This document shows positions 49,076 to 57,664 of a stretch of 64,000 bases of DNA, in pieces; position 1 is the stretch's first letter, and each line of letters begins with the position of its first letter. The stretch lies in NCBI RefSeq assembly GCF_036248275.1, contig NZ_CP109181.1:7378001-7442000 (forward strand), given 5' to 3'. Origin of the DNA: Streptomyces sp. NBC_01716. Its GTDB lineage: Bacteria > Actinomycetota > Actinomycetes > Streptomycetales > Streptomycetaceae. The position numbers were made by a program, and so were the translations under genes. The notes under the pieces were generated by a model that did no database searches, was not told where the DNA came from, and saw only the letters and a program-made list of their open reading frames with translations.

Positions 49076-50908
49076 ATGGCTCGCAGTATCTTCGGGGGCA
49101 GCCCGGCCGACTATGCGATGGAGCGCGTCGGCATGCAGCTCCTCCTCCGCCCGGAAGCCGTCGGCACCGTCTGGGACGCCGTCACCGACGGTACCCAGAT
49201 CACCGACCTGACCGACGCCGTCGGCAACCCCATCACCACGGTCACCGCCGACGGAGACGGGGCCGTCAGCTTCTACGGGCCCGACGGCGTCACCAGCCTC
49301 TACCTCGACTTCGGCTACGGGCGCCGATACGCCATGGCCGCCACCGACACCGGGGCCGTCCTGCAAGCCCATTTGGCGCAACGCGGCCTCCCCGACGGCT
49401 GGCCAGGGCTCGACAGCGAAGGCAAAATCCCGGGCGACCAACTGCCCACCTCCACGGACTGGCTGATCGTCACCACCTATGGCGCCGAAGGCGACGCAAC
49501 GCACGACGACACCATGGCGATCCAGGCGGCCATCGACGCCTGTCAGCCGGGCGGAATCGTGTACTTCCCGCACGGCGTCTACAAGACCACCGCGACGCTG
49601 GACTTGAAGTCCGGTGTCACCCTCCTCGGCTCCCACGCCAACATGATGCTGGGGCCGGGCATGACCGACGCCGACTTCGCCTGCTACATCCAGCCCGCGG
49701 TCCCGTTTGACGGCACCAGCGTCATCCAGATCATCGGCGAGGACGACGGCGAACACCCGGCCATCAGCGGCGAGCAGCGTCTCACGAACCTCATGTTCGA
49801 CGGGTCACAGCTCACCGGATCGAGCATCGACGGCCTGTACGCCAGGGGTAACGTCCAGAACGTCGTGCTGGAGAACGTCACCATCCGGCAGATGCCCAAC
49901 AACGGGCTGGTCACTGCCGACGCGGACGACGTTTTCCCCTACTCGTGGCGCCTGCGGCATGTCATGGTCGACAACTGCCACGCCAACGGCGTTCTGCTGA
50001 CCGGCAACACCGACTTGACCCTAGACGACGTGCAGGTCATCGGCTGCTGGGCGCAGGGAATCGTCCTCACCAACTGCACCAATGGGCAGCTCGCCAGCTG
50101 CCGCACCGAATGGAACGGCTCCCACGGGTACCACATCACCGGCGCCTGGGGGGACTGGGCAGGCTCCGGCGGCATGCAGATGACCGGCTGCTCCACCGAC
50201 CGCAACGGGCAGCACGGCGTCCTCATCGACGCCACCGGCAACGGACCCATCCTCATCGAAGGGCTGATGACCCGGCGCGACGGCCGCAACGGCGGTACCG
50301 GTGGCGGCGGTTACGCCGGCCTCGCCGTTGCCGCCGCCACCATGCCGATCGTTGCCACGGGGGTCACCTGCTACCCGGGCGTGGACGATGGCGGTGCGAG
50401 CACCAGCAGCCCCGAGTACGGGCTGTCCGTCACCGGCGCCTCAACCCTGGTCCAGGTTGACAGCAGCTACCTGCACGCCGCCACCCAGGGCCTGCACTCC
50501 ACCAGCACCGGAACCCTGATGGTCGGCGCCAACGTGACCTACGCGTCCGGCCCGACCACCGCACCGGTACGAACCCTGCCGCTCACGGCGACCGTCTCCA
50601 AAGGCCTGGTCATCACCGCCCCTGCCGGTGCCGCAGCCTACGTGGTCTGGCGTGCACCAAAGGCGTGCACGGTCACCGCAGTACGCGGCTACCGGGTTGG
50701 CGGCACCGGTATCACGATCAACGCGACGAAGAACGGCTCCGACCTTCTCGCCTCCAACCTGTCGCTGTCCACTGCGGACACCTGGCTGTCCGGGCCCGGC
50801 GTGCAGAACCAGAACATGGCCGCCGGCGACACCCTGGCCGTCGCTGTCCGCTCTGTGACCGGCACACCGACGGCGGTCACCATTCAGGTCGAAGTGCAGG
50901 GGGTGTGA
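49076..50908 (+). CDS. Tail spike with pectate lyase-like beta-helix
   Basis: A 610-residue protein. A short N-terminal virion-binding region (GTVWDAVTDGTQITDLTDA) precedes a right-handed beta-helix start (TYGAEGDATHDDTMAIQAAI, then GIVYFPHGVYKTTATLDL), the pectate-lyase-superfamily signature. Multiple beta-helix rungs follow to about residue 490, with a C-terminal beta-sandwich tail. Such spikes bind or cut surface polysaccharide. Whether this one is enzymatic cannot be told from sequence alone. Confidence 0.8.
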   Translation: MARSIFGGSPADYAMERVGMQLLLRPEAVGTVWDAVTDGTQITDLTDAVGNPITTVTADGDGAVSFYGPDGVTSLYLDFGYGRRYAMAATDTGAVLQAHLAQRGLPDGWPGLDSEGKIPGDQLPTSTDWLIVTTYGAEGDATHDDTMAIQAAIDACQPGGIVYFPHGVYKTTATLDLKSGVTLLGSHANMMLGPGMTDADFACYIQPAVPFDGTSVIQIIGEDDGEHPAISGEQRLTNLMFDGSQLTGSSIDGLYARGNVQNVVLENVTIRQMPNNGLVTADADDVFPYSWRLRHVMVDNCHANGVLLTGNTDLTLDDVQVIGCWAQGIVLTNCTNGQLASCRTEWNGSHGYHITGAWGDWAGSGGMQMTGCSTDRNGQHGVLIDATGNGPILIEGLMTRRDGRNGGTGGGGYAGLAVAAATMPIVATGVTCYPGVDDGGASTSSPEYGLSVTGASTLVQVDSSYLHAATQGLHSTSTGTLMVGANVTYASGPTTAPVRTLPLTATVSKGLVITAPAGAAAYVVWRAPKACTVTAVRGYRVGGTGITINATKNGSDLLASNLSLSTADTWLSGPGVQNQNMAAGDTLAVAVRSVTGTPTAVTIQVEVQGV

Positions 50909-50909
50909 G

Positions 50910-52460
50910 ATGGCGGTACTGACCGTCCTCGATGACCGGCTGCCGTACCAGCAGGCGCCCGGTGCGCTCACCACCGAGTCCGTGGCCGGGCCGCCGGAGC
51001 TGCTTCAGGTCTCAGATGCCGTCGGCGTGCTCGCCACCCTCACTGTCGGGGCGAGAACGGTGGCCATACGGGGGCCGGCCCGCACGTTCACCGAGAACAA
51101 GAGGCCGTTCACCGACCAGTTCACCCGCACCACAACCTCGGGCTTCGGCATGAGCCCAGGGGGCGGCAACTGGTCCCAGTCCGGAACCGCCACCCTCTAC
51201 ACTGCGGCTAGCGGCGTCGGGCAGATCTCATGCGACGTTGCGAACACCTCCCGCCACGCCACCGTGCTGGACACGCTCACCGACGTCGACGTCACCGCCA
51301 AGGTCACGATCACGACCGTGCCTGCCGGCGCCAGCACGAGCGTCGCCCTGTCGTTCGGTTACACCGACTCCGCCAACGCCAACCGGGCACGGCTGACGGT
51401 CACCACAGCAGGTGTCGTGCAGTTGACGCTGGAGAAGGAAGTCGCCAGTACCGTCACGATCCTTGGCGCGACCACGCAGGTCGGTACAGGATTCGCGGCT
51501 GGGGACTGGTGGAGAATCCGGGCCGAGCGGGCCGGGGCCACCATTCGCTGCCGCGCCTGGAAGGACAGCACCACCGAACCGGGAACGTGGCTTCATTCGG
51601 TGAGTGAAACCGCCAACCCGTCGGGGCGTGTCGGGTTCCGCGCCATCGCGTCCTCCGGCAGCACCGGGCTGCCCCGCATTGTGCAGGTCGATGACCTACA
51701 GGTGATCTCTGGTGCGTGGGCCACGGCGCCTTCGGTCACCCACGGCACGTGGGTGCGGGTTCTGCCGGAGCCGTTTGACGGCATCTGGACTGGGGGTCTG
51801 GCGGATCAGGTCCGGTCCTGGGCTGTTGACACGACTCCTGACGCGTTGGCCTACGCGATGATGTACGTCACCGGGGCCCCGGCGGTGACGTCACCGGCAT
51901 TGGGCGGTGCGCAGATCGCAGGCCAGTCCAACTACGGGCCGCTCGACCCCAGCACCGGCTCACCCATTGAGGGCGGCGACTTCCACGACTACATGGGCCT
52001 CGACTGGGAGTTCCCCAACGGGGAGACGCAGACTGCGGGTGTGGGTGAGCAGGGGTGCATGGACTGCTCCGGGTTCGTCCGCATGGTGTACGGCTTCCAC
52101 ATGGGCATTCCCATGGTGCGCAGTACGGACTTTGACGGCATCAACCTGCCGAGGGTCACGAAGGACATCGGCCCATCGGGGCCGGGGGTGATCGTGGTGC
52201 AGGCGACGGACATTGCCCCGGCGTTGACGAACCTTCAGGTCGGTGACGTTCCGCTCTTCGATGCGGATACTTCCGACCCGGTCGCCGGGCAGTTGGATCA
52301 CAACGGGATCTTCTTGGGGGTCGACAGTCTGGGGCACTACCGGTTCATCAACTCCCGGAAGACCCTGAACGGGCCGACGTTTGGTGACTTGGGTGGCGCG
52401 TCCACGTTGGACGGGGCGGGTCTTTATGCGACGAGCCTGCGCCTGATCAGGAGGTTCTAG
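50910..52460 (+). CDS. Tail protein with C-terminal NlpC/P60-type peptidase
   Basis: A 516-residue protein. Residues about 50-270 look like a concanavalin/lectin-type beta-sandwich (ARLTVTTAGVVQLTLEKEVA, WWRIRAERAGATIRCRAW). The C-terminal region has MDCSGFVRMVYGFHMG with the probable nucleophile C386 and DHNGIFLG with H464, matching the Cys-His arrangement of NlpC/P60 peptidases. It may cut peptidoglycan at infection, complementing the enzymes on the tape measure. Confidence 0.75.
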   Translation: MAVLTVLDDRLPYQQAPGALTTESVAGPPELLQVSDAVGVLATLTVGARTVAIRGPARTFTENKRPFTDQFTRTTTSGFGMSPGGGNWSQSGTATLYTAASGVGQISCDVANTSRHATVLDTLTDVDVTAKVTITTVPAGASTSVALSFGYTDSANANRARLTVTTAGVVQLTLEKEVASTVTILGATTQVGTGFAAGDWWRIRAERAGATIRCRAWKDSTTEPGTWLHSVSETANPSGRVGFRAIASSGSTGLPRIVQVDDLQVISGAWATAPSVTHGTWVRVLPEPFDGIWTGGLADQVRSWAVDTTPDALAYAMMYVTGAPAVTSPALGGAQIAGQSNYGPLDPSTGSPIEGGDFHDYMGLDWEFPNGETQTAGVGEQGCMDCSGFVRMVYGFHMGIPMVRSTDFDGINLPRVTKDIGPSGPGVIVVQATDIAPALTNLQVGDVPLFDADTSDPVAGQLDHNGIFLGVDSLGHYRFINSRKTLNGPTFGDLGGASTLDGAGLYATSLRLIRRF

Positions 52461-52741
52461 TGCCGATCATCGCTGGGCTACAGGCATCGGGTGCTCTTGC
52501 GGGCATGGTCCCGGCGTTCGACGGTCTGCGGGTGCAGATCAGCGCCCCAGTCGGCACGCCTGCTGACGCGGCACCGCCGGGCGGCCCGGTGGTGGGCTGG
52601 GTGCTGGTCGCGGACCCTGATGCGGCGGGCGGGCAGCGGGTGGATCCGGTGTTCCTTGCTGCCGGCCAGGCGGTCACGCCGGATCAGTACCGGGCCGCCT
52701 ACGGGCCGCAGTTCGCTGTGAACGTGGGGCGGGACCGGTAG
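52460..52741 (+). CDS. Small hypothetical protein at end of tail operon
   Basis: A 93-residue protein, GTG start overlapping the previous stop by one base. Gly/Pro/Ala-rich (PVGTPADAAPPGGPVVGWVLV), ending YGPQFAVNVGRDR. Last rightward tail gene. Unknown. Confidence 0.55.
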   Translation: MPIIAGLQASGALAGMVPAFDGLRVQISAPVGTPADAAPPGGPVVGWVLVADPDAAGGQRVDPVFLAAGQAVTPDQYRAAYGPQFAVNVGRDR

Positions 52742-52744
52742 CGG

Positions 52745-53140
52745 TCAGAGCCATTGAACCGCTGCCGTGTTGATCAGCAAATGGATTGCATTGTCGGCAA
52801 TGATCATTAGCCAGACGGCAAGCCACGGCGGTGTGTCCGACGGGTACCCCGTTGCCGAGCACTCCCACTCCGACCAGGGGCGCCGGTACGCCTTCGGGGC
52901 GAGCAGGTTCTTGGCCCACACCACGTGCCGGGCGAGCCGGTAGTGGTCGATGACCGCGTGGGTGACGACGATGACAGCGAGCGCGGCCGGGGACTGGGTG
53001 ATGGGCAGGAACGGCAGTCCGTAGGTCAGGGCATGTGCCCAGGCGGGCCACCAGCGTTTCGTTTTCTCGTTCGCCATCCAATGCGATTGCAGTAGATAGT
53101 CCCCGGCGAGGTGGGCAAGGAGAATCCCGAGGCCGATCAT
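52745..53140 (-). CDS. DUF3307 membrane protein
   Basis: A 131-residue protein with LLAHLAGDYLLQSHWMANEK, the DUF3307 signature, and about four transmembrane helices. DUF3307 proteins are small membrane proteins common in phages and bacteria, function unknown. The start is set at the MIGLG methionine, which overlaps the stop of the next leftward gene (ATGA). Confidence 0.75.
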   Translation of the reverse strand: MIGLGILLAHLAGDYLLQSHWMANEKTKRWWPAWAHALTYGLPFLPITQSPAALAVIVVTHAVIDHYRLARHVVWAKNLLAPKAYRRPWSEWECSATGYPSDTPPWLAVWLMIIADNAIHLLINTAAVQWL

Positions 53141-53256
53141 CGCATTCCCCGGAGCCAGGTGGCGGGTCTGAGTGTCAGTTGCCCGTCTTCGCCTCGGTCC
53201 CACCAGTAGCTCTTGCCGAAGAGGCGCACGATTCGCAGGGACTCTTGGTTGGTCAT
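53137..53256 (-). CDS. 39-residue hypothetical protein
   Basis: Short frame below usual length cutoffs: MTNQESLRIVRLFGKSYWWD opens it and it ends WLRGMR. Its stop overlaps the DUF3307 start in an ATGA quartet, and its start lies four bases from the next gene, supporting a real coupled gene. Confidence 0.5.
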   Translation of the reverse strand: MTNQESLRIVRLFGKSYWWDRGEDGQLTLRPATWLRGMR

Positions 53257-53260
53257 GGCG

Positions 53261-53545
53261 TCACTTCCAGTCGGTGAGACGCGGCTTGGGCTCGGCGGGG
53301 CAGGATTCGGGCGTCTCTCCGTAGTCCGTCTGATGTCCTTTGTCGCGCACTTCTGCGCACAGGCCGAGGGTGCGTGCCCCGGCAGCGAAGGACGGTCCGT
53401 GCGTGTCGTCGTCGGGGTCGCGGGCGACGATCCAGTCGGGGCCGACGGCTTCGATGCGGACGCAGTGGTAGTGGTCGCGGCCGAACGCGCCTTGGGCGAA
53501 GCCGTGGATGACGTCGCCGACGGCGAGGGGCGGGGGTGTGGTCAC
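53261..53545 (-). CDS. Hypothetical protein
   Basis: A 94-residue beta-rich protein (GDVIHGFAQGAFGRDHYHC, then VRIEAVGPDWIVARDPDDD). ATGA-coupled to the gene upstream in the leftward block. No known family. Confidence 0.55.
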   Translation of the reverse strand: MTTPPPLAVGDVIHGFAQGAFGRDHYHCVRIEAVGPDWIVARDPDDDTHGPSFAAGARTLGLCAEVRDKGHQTDYGETPESCPAEPKPRLTDWK

Positions 53546-53874
53546 GGCGTGTTCCTGAGTGCGGGGCCCTGTTCGGGCTGGTCGGGCTCACCTCTGTACG
53601 CGGCGAGGGCTTCGCGCACGTCGCCCTCGGAGTAGTCGGAGGAGTCCCACCATTCGATGGCCTTCCAGACGTCCTCTAGCCGCTTGATGCGGACTTGGGT
53701 GCGAACCTCCCACTGCTGGAGCAGGACCAGTAGCTCTTCGGTCTCGCGGGCGGCATCTTGCGCGTACCCGAGTCCGGCGAGCCGGTCGGCCATCTCGCGC
53801 AAACTGCCGCGCCTGCGGACCAGATCGTCAAGGTCGAAGGCGTGGCACAGGTAGTTGTACGATCCGCCGCTCAT
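53542..53874 (-). CDS. Helical hypothetical protein (MSGGSYNYL type)
   Basis: A 110-residue protein starting MSGGSYNYLCHAFDLDD and ending EWWDSSDYSEGDVREALAAY. Short proteins with the same start and the WWDSxDYSE motif recur in diverse phages and plasmids. The function is unknown. Two ATGA-type overlaps link it to its neighbours. Confidence 0.65.
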   Translation of the reverse strand: MSGGSYNYLCHAFDLDDLVRRRGSLREMADRLAGLGYAQDAARETEELLVLLQQWEVRTQVRIKRLEDVWKAIEWWDSSDYSEGDVREALAAYRGEPDQPEQGPALRNTP

Positions 53875-54110
53875 TCGCCTTCCTCCGCTGCGTTGACGTA
53901 GCCGCTGTTCTCGATCTCGATGGCGGCAGTGAGCATGCCGAGCGATGTGATCCAGTCCGGGGACTCGGATGCGCCCTTTACGAACGACACGCCCCCGTCG
54001 GTCTTCACGACCTTGACGAGGACCAGCGCGTCGACGGGTAGATCGCCTTCGTCCAAGCAGGCGGTGACGCCGAGGCTGTCGAGCAACTGCCCGATCGGCT
54101 GGTCAGCCAC
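53871..54110 (-). CDS. Small acidic hypothetical protein
   Basis: A 79-residue protein with LDSLGVTACLDEGDLPVDAL and VKVVKTDGGVSFVKG, an alpha/beta layout seen in small phage proteins. ATGA overlap with the following gene. Unknown. Confidence 0.5.
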   Translation of the reverse strand: MADQPIGQLLDSLGVTACLDEGDLPVDALVLVKVVKTDGGVSFVKGASESPDWITSLGMLTAAIEIENSGYVNAAEEGE

Positions 54111-54339
54111 TGTGAGCCCTCCGCTGTTCGAGCATTCGCACGAACTCGTCGATGCGGCCTGCGTCGGGATGCTGGTCCCAGCGGGGGCAGCGGATCACCT
54201 TGACGTTGTCGAGTCCGCGCAGTTTCTCCCGGCGACTGATGTAGACCACTTCGCGGTCGCGGGGCGACAGGCCGCTGTTGCGGCACCACGTCTCGAACTC
54301 GCGGGCGTCACAGGCGAGAACAGCGATGAGGCTAATCAC
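54103..54339 (-). CDS. Small hypothetical protein, nucleotide-binding-like fold
   Basis: A 78-residue protein: MISLIAVLACDAREFETWC, VVYISRREKLRGLDNVKVIR. It resembles small phage proteins with an N-terminal beta-strand and central helix. Overlaps both neighbours by eight bases. Confidence 0.5.
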   Translation of the reverse strand: MISLIAVLACDAREFETWCRNSGLSPRDREVVYISRREKLRGLDNVKVIRCPRWDQHPDAGRIDEFVRMLEQRRAHSG

Positions 54340-54880
54340 GGATGACCTCCGGCTGCACCTTCAGCGCGATGTGTGCCGTGCCGATGACCGGGCCCCCAGC
54401 GCCCGACTTGCGGCAGCCGCGCGGGCGTTCCTTGACCGCCACGGCGTGCAGCCCCTCGATGAGCTTCAGCAGCTCGACAGAAGACGGCGTGAAACCTGCG
54501 TTCTTGTAGCGAGTGAAGATGAGCTGCAAAGCATCAAGGGCCACACAGTCCGGGCCGGGCTCGGATACCGGGAAGGCGTGTCGGATGGTGGCGAGGGATG
54601 TCTCGCCGATGCCGGGCACTTGGCGCAGTTCCGCGTCCGTGGCGTGCGGAAGCTTGGCGGAGGTGAAGCCGTACTGGGTGAGCATCCCGGCGATGCTGCG
54701 CCCGGCAACGCCACCGCCGAGAAGCCGGGCGAGCGCCGCCTCCTCGCCGTGTAGCAGGTCGTCGGCGGCCGTCGGGTCCGGGCAGTCGAGGCGCGAGCAC
54801 GTCACATGCCCGCCCTCACCGAGGAAGAGGCAGCTGCCGCCACAAGCGGGGCAACGGCCTTGAACGTCAGACATGGGCAT
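54332..54880 (-). CDS. DUF6085 family protein with HhH-like motif
   Basis: A 182-residue protein: N-terminal zinc ribbon (CPACGGSCLFLGEGGHVTC...C) followed by AADDLLHGEEA, the DUF6085 signature, then LRQVPGIGETSLATIRHAF, a helix-hairpin-helix-like DNA contact, and a helical C-terminal half. ATG 54880 has ggagg six bases upstream. First gene of the leftward block, transcribed from the 55.0-kb control region. Confidence 0.7.
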   Translation of the reverse strand: MPMSDVQGRCPACGGSCLFLGEGGHVTCSRLDCPDPTAADDLLHGEEAALARLLGGGVAGRSIAGMLTQYGFTSAKLPHATDAELRQVPGIGETSLATIRHAFPVSEPGPDCVALDALQLIFTRYKNAGFTPSSVELLKLIEGLHAVAVKERPRGCRKSGAGGPVIGTAHIALKVQPEVIRD

Positions 54881-55003
54881 TGGGTGCCTCCGGTGCGGGT
54901 GGTGCGGGTTGGAGGCGGCGGGCCGGACCCGCACAGCCGGGCCCGCCGCAGGGCCAGCAGAGGTGGGTAGACCTCGCGACCAGACCTCACCATAACGCGG
55001 AAA

Positions 55004-55045
55004 CCTTGGAATCATAGGCATATCCGAACTTACGACCTATGATTC
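55004..55045. promoter_or_regulatory. Divergent control region B with perfect dyad
   Basis: GAATCATAGG (55009-55018) and CCTATGATTC (55036-55045) are exact inverted repeats with a 17-bp spacer. Each arm contains TATGAT on one strand, a good -10 box. The plus-strand box has TAGGCA as a possible -35 seventeen bases upstream. It serves the leftward 52.7-54.9 kb genes and the rightward lysis genes. The motif matches region A at 33898-33938, including the leading CCTTGGAATC. Confidence 0.6.
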
Positions 55046-55106
55046 AAAGGTCAAGCGTGTCGCTGGGCAACGCACCCCAGCCGCAGCCCAATCCGCAGGA
55101 GAACCC

Positions 55107-55529
55107 ATGACGCTGACCGGTCCCGCAGCCGCCGCTCAGCACCACGTCCTCCTCACCGAAGACGGAGCACGACTCGGCCTCATCTCCTGCGTACTCCGCA
55201 ACACCGGCGACGGCTGGCACATCCTCAACGACGCCGGACACAGTCCATCCGGCGTCACGAAAGTGACCCAGCGCAGCGCATACCTCGAACTCACCCACGC
55301 CACCACGGCCTTGAAGGTGTCGTCATGGCAAGTCACCCCCGATGAAACCTTCGCCGCCCGAGGCGTACACGTCGGCGCCAGCGTCGGACTCGCATCCACC
55401 CGCCTGTTCCTCTACACCAAGCAGCCCGCCAACGGCGCCGAAGCGACGCCGGCAAACCCGGCGAACGTCGTCGTGCCCGGAAGCAACTTCTGGGTCACCG
55501 CCCTGATGGAGCTTCCCGCCTTGCCCTAG
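55107..55529 (+). CDS. Hypothetical protein ahead of endolysin
   Basis: A 140-residue beta-rich protein: HHVLLTEDGARLGLISCVLR, GVTKVTQRSAYLELTHATT and a Pro/Ala segment before a final strand. It may be a virion surface or fibre-tip protein. Placed between control region B and the amidase. No family named. Confidence 0.5.
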   Translation: MTLTGPAAAAQHHVLLTEDGARLGLISCVLRNTGDGWHILNDAGHSPSGVTKVTQRSAYLELTHATTALKVSSWQVTPDETFAARGVHVGASVGLASTRLFLYTKQPANGAEATPANPANVVVPGSNFWVTALMELPALP

Positions 55530-55592
55530 GCCACCCGCAACCGAAGCTCCCGCCATCGGCCAGGGCTTCCGTCACAGAAAGAGAGGGGACCC

Positions 55593-56402
55593 GTGAAGCT
55601 CGTCACCCGCGCCGCGCTCGGCTGGCCCGCATCAGCGGCACCGTCGCAGACGTCCGCCAAGGGCGTGAAGGTCCACTACGAAGGGACCGCCGTCTCCACG
55701 AAGTTGCTGACGGACCACAACGCGTGCCTGGCCGAGTGGAAGGCCATCCGCAAGTCGCACCTCGCGAACAAGGTGGAGAACTACTCCGACGTGGCGTACA
55801 ACTACGCGGCCTGCCCCCACGGCTACCTCATGGAGGGGCGCGGCCTGCGGAAGCGCACCGGCGCCAACGGCAACCAGGCCCTGAATGTCGCGCACTACGC
55901 GATCCTCGGGCTCGTCGGATCATCCGGCCTGGTCCAGCCCACCCCCGAGATGCTCTCCGCGATCCGCGACGGCATCGAGCTGCTGCGGAAGAACGGCGCC
56001 GGGACCGAGATCAAAGGCCACCGCGACGGGTACGCCACCGCGTGCCCCGGGGGGCCGCTGTACGCGTGGGTCTCGAAGGGCGCCCCCCGGCCGGGCGGCA
56101 CCACGACGACACCTCCCGTACCGAAGCCCCCCGCCAAGTACGAGCCGTTCCCCGGGGCGAGTTTCTTCCTCAACGGGTCCCGGCCGGCGCTCGGCAAGAA
56201 GTCCGCCATCTTCACCGCGATGGGCAAACGTCTCGTCGCGGTCGGCTGCGGCCGGTACAAGGTCGGCCCCGGCCCCGAACTCGGCCAGGCGGACGTCGAC
56301 AGTTACGAGGCGTGGCAGCGGAAGCAGGGCTACACCGGGGCCGCCGCCAAGTGGCCCCCGGGGCGCACCACCTGGGACGCGCTCAAAGTCCCCAACGTCT
56401 GA
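55593..56402 (+). CDS. Endolysin: N-acetylmuramoyl-L-alanine amidase
   Basis: A 269-residue protein. The N-terminal PGRP/Amidase_2 domain (about 20-165) has zinc-site residues H28 (VKVHYEG), the later GHRDGYATACPG histidine/cysteine pair, and YNYAACPHGYLMEGRG. A Pro/Thr linker follows, then a C-terminal cell-wall-binding region (about 195-269) with AVGCGRYK and YEAWQRKQGYTGAAA, typical of Streptomyces phage lysins. It cleaves the amide bond between muramic acid and stem peptide. GTG start. Confidence 0.9.
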   Translation: MKLVTRAALGWPASAAPSQTSAKGVKVHYEGTAVSTKLLTDHNACLAEWKAIRKSHLANKVENYSDVAYNYAACPHGYLMEGRGLRKRTGANGNQALNVAHYAILGLVGSSGLVQPTPEMLSAIRDGIELLRKNGAGTEIKGHRDGYATACPGGPLYAWVSKGAPRPGGTTTTPPVPKPPAKYEPFPGASFFLNGSRPALGKKSAIFTAMGKRLVAVGCGRYKVGPGPELGQADVDSYEAWQRKQGYTGAAAKWPPGRTTWDALKVPNV

Positions 56403-56406
56403 CCCA

Positions 56407-56426
56407 GCTTACGCATCCGCGTAAGC
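56407..56426 (+). terminator. Small hairpin between lysin and holin
   Basis: An 8-bp stem GCTTACGC / GCGTAAGC with loop ATCC, no T-run. It may be a weak attenuator or an mRNA-stabilising element. Confidence 0.45.
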
Positions 56427-56486
56427 ACAGTGACCTGCACGTTTCTGGGCGACCAGGAGCGCACCAACCAGCAGAGAGACACCACC

Positions 56487-56867
56487 ATGAAGATCTTCGG
56501 AAGAGAGCCTGTCTACCTCCTCGGCTTTATCGCCGCGGCCCTCCAGGCTCTGTCGGCGTTCGGCGTCGACATCTCCGACGGCACGCAGACCGCCATCAAC
56601 GCCCTGTCGGCGGCGGCCGTCGGCGTCATCACCGCCATCGTCCTCAAGAACGGCGCCCTCGCCGCGGCGATCGTCCAGTTCGCACAGGCGGGCATGGCGC
56701 TCGGCGTCGGCCTCGGGCTCGACTGGTCCGCCGACCAGCAGAGCAGGGTCATGGCCGCCGTCGCCGCACTCGTCACCCTGTGGCTGCGGGAGAAGGTCAC
56801 CGCCCCCGTGTCGTCCGTGTCGTTGGAGCAGAAGAGCCCCGTCAAGCAGCCTCTCGCGGGAGTGTAA
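56487..56867 (+). CDS. Holin-like membrane protein
   Basis: A 126-residue protein with three hydrophobic segments (VYLLGFIAAALQALSAFGV; INALSAAAVGVITAIVL; ALAAAIVQFAQAGMALGVG) and a charged C-terminus, the usual topology of class I holins. Directly downstream of the endolysin. The internal start at 56487 is preferred over the upstream GTG. It would form the membrane lesion that releases the lysin. Confidence 0.75.
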   Translation: MKIFGREPVYLLGFIAAALQALSAFGVDISDGTQTAINALSAAAVGVITAIVLKNGALAAAIVQFAQAGMALGVGLGLDWSADQQSRVMAAVAALVTLWLREKVTAPVSSVSLEQKSPVKQPLAGV

Positions 56868-57308
56868 GTGCGGTGCCGGGCGGTGCGGCGGCTACGAACC
56901 ACGCTCGGCCGCCGCGGCACGTTCCTGCTCATCATCGGCGTCGGCAAGACCTGCTGGGGAGTCAGCTTCCTCGTGGACCCGCCCAGGCCTGACGGCCTGC
57001 AACTCCTCACGAGGGTCTGTTCCCTGCACCACTGGTCGTGGCTGTGGATCGTCGCCGGGCTCGTCACCACCGGGTCCGCGTTCCTGCGGGTCGGCCGCGA
57101 CGGCTACGGCTTCCTCGCAGCCCTCATTCCCCCCGCAGTATGGGCAACCGCCTACCTTGCCGCCGCTGTCGGCGGCGAGTACTCGCGCGGCGCGTTCGTC
57201 GCACTCTGGTACCTCACCTCGCACGTCGGGGTCATCATGTGGGCGAGCACGGTGCCCGAACATTCGGTCCCCCCAGCTCCGCGCCGCCGGAAAGGTAAGG
57301 GCCCGTGA
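56868..57308 (+). CDS. Four-helix membrane protein of lysis region
   Basis: A 146-residue protein with a basic N-terminus and four predicted transmembrane helices (TFLLIIGVGKTCWGVSFLV; WSWLWIVAGLVTTGSAFL; GFLAALIPPAVWATAYLAA; ALWYLTSHVGVIMWA). The position between two holin-like genes suggests a lysis or membrane function. GTG start immediately after the holin stop. Confidence 0.6.
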   Translation: MRCRAVRRLRTTLGRRGTFLLIIGVGKTCWGVSFLVDPPRPDGLQLLTRVCSLHHWSWLWIVAGLVTTGSAFLRVGRDGYGFLAALIPPAVWATAYLAAAVGGEYSRGAFVALWYLTSHVGVIMWASTVPEHSVPPAPRRRKGKGP

Positions 57309-57664
57309 CTATCTGGGCTGCGCTGGTGGCCGCGTTCGGGACCATCGGCATGATCCTCGCGGGGCTGTTCGCCGCTCGCGCCACGAAGGCCGCAGCATCA
57401 GCGACAGCGGAGGCCACACGCGCCGCCGCGACGGCGCAAGCCGAACCCGAGCAGCGGCGCGTGGACTTGGAGGCGTTCAAGACGATCCGCGACGACTTGG
57501 CGAAGCAGGTCGTGGAGATGCGGCAGGAGACGACGCGTCTCCGCTCCATCGTGCGGGCGTTCGCCTCCTACGTGGGAGATCTGTCGATGCAGATGAGGCA
57601 GTCCGGCGTGACACCCACCGAACCGCCGCCCTTGGTGGACGAGTACAACCGAACTGGAGTGTGA
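57305..57664 (+). CDS. Membrane-anchored coiled-coil protein (second holin/spanin-like candidate)
   Basis: A 119-residue protein: one N-terminal transmembrane helix (IWAALVAAFGTIGMILAGLFAA) followed by a long Ala/Arg/Glu coiled coil. The layout recalls single-pass lysis accessory proteins. GTGA overlap with the previous gene. Confidence 0.6.
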   Translation: MTIWAALVAAFGTIGMILAGLFAARATKAAASATAEATRAAATAQAEPEQRRVDLEAFKTIRDDLAKQVVEMRQETTRLRSIVRAFASYVGDLSMQMRQSGVTPTEPPPLVDEYNRTGV

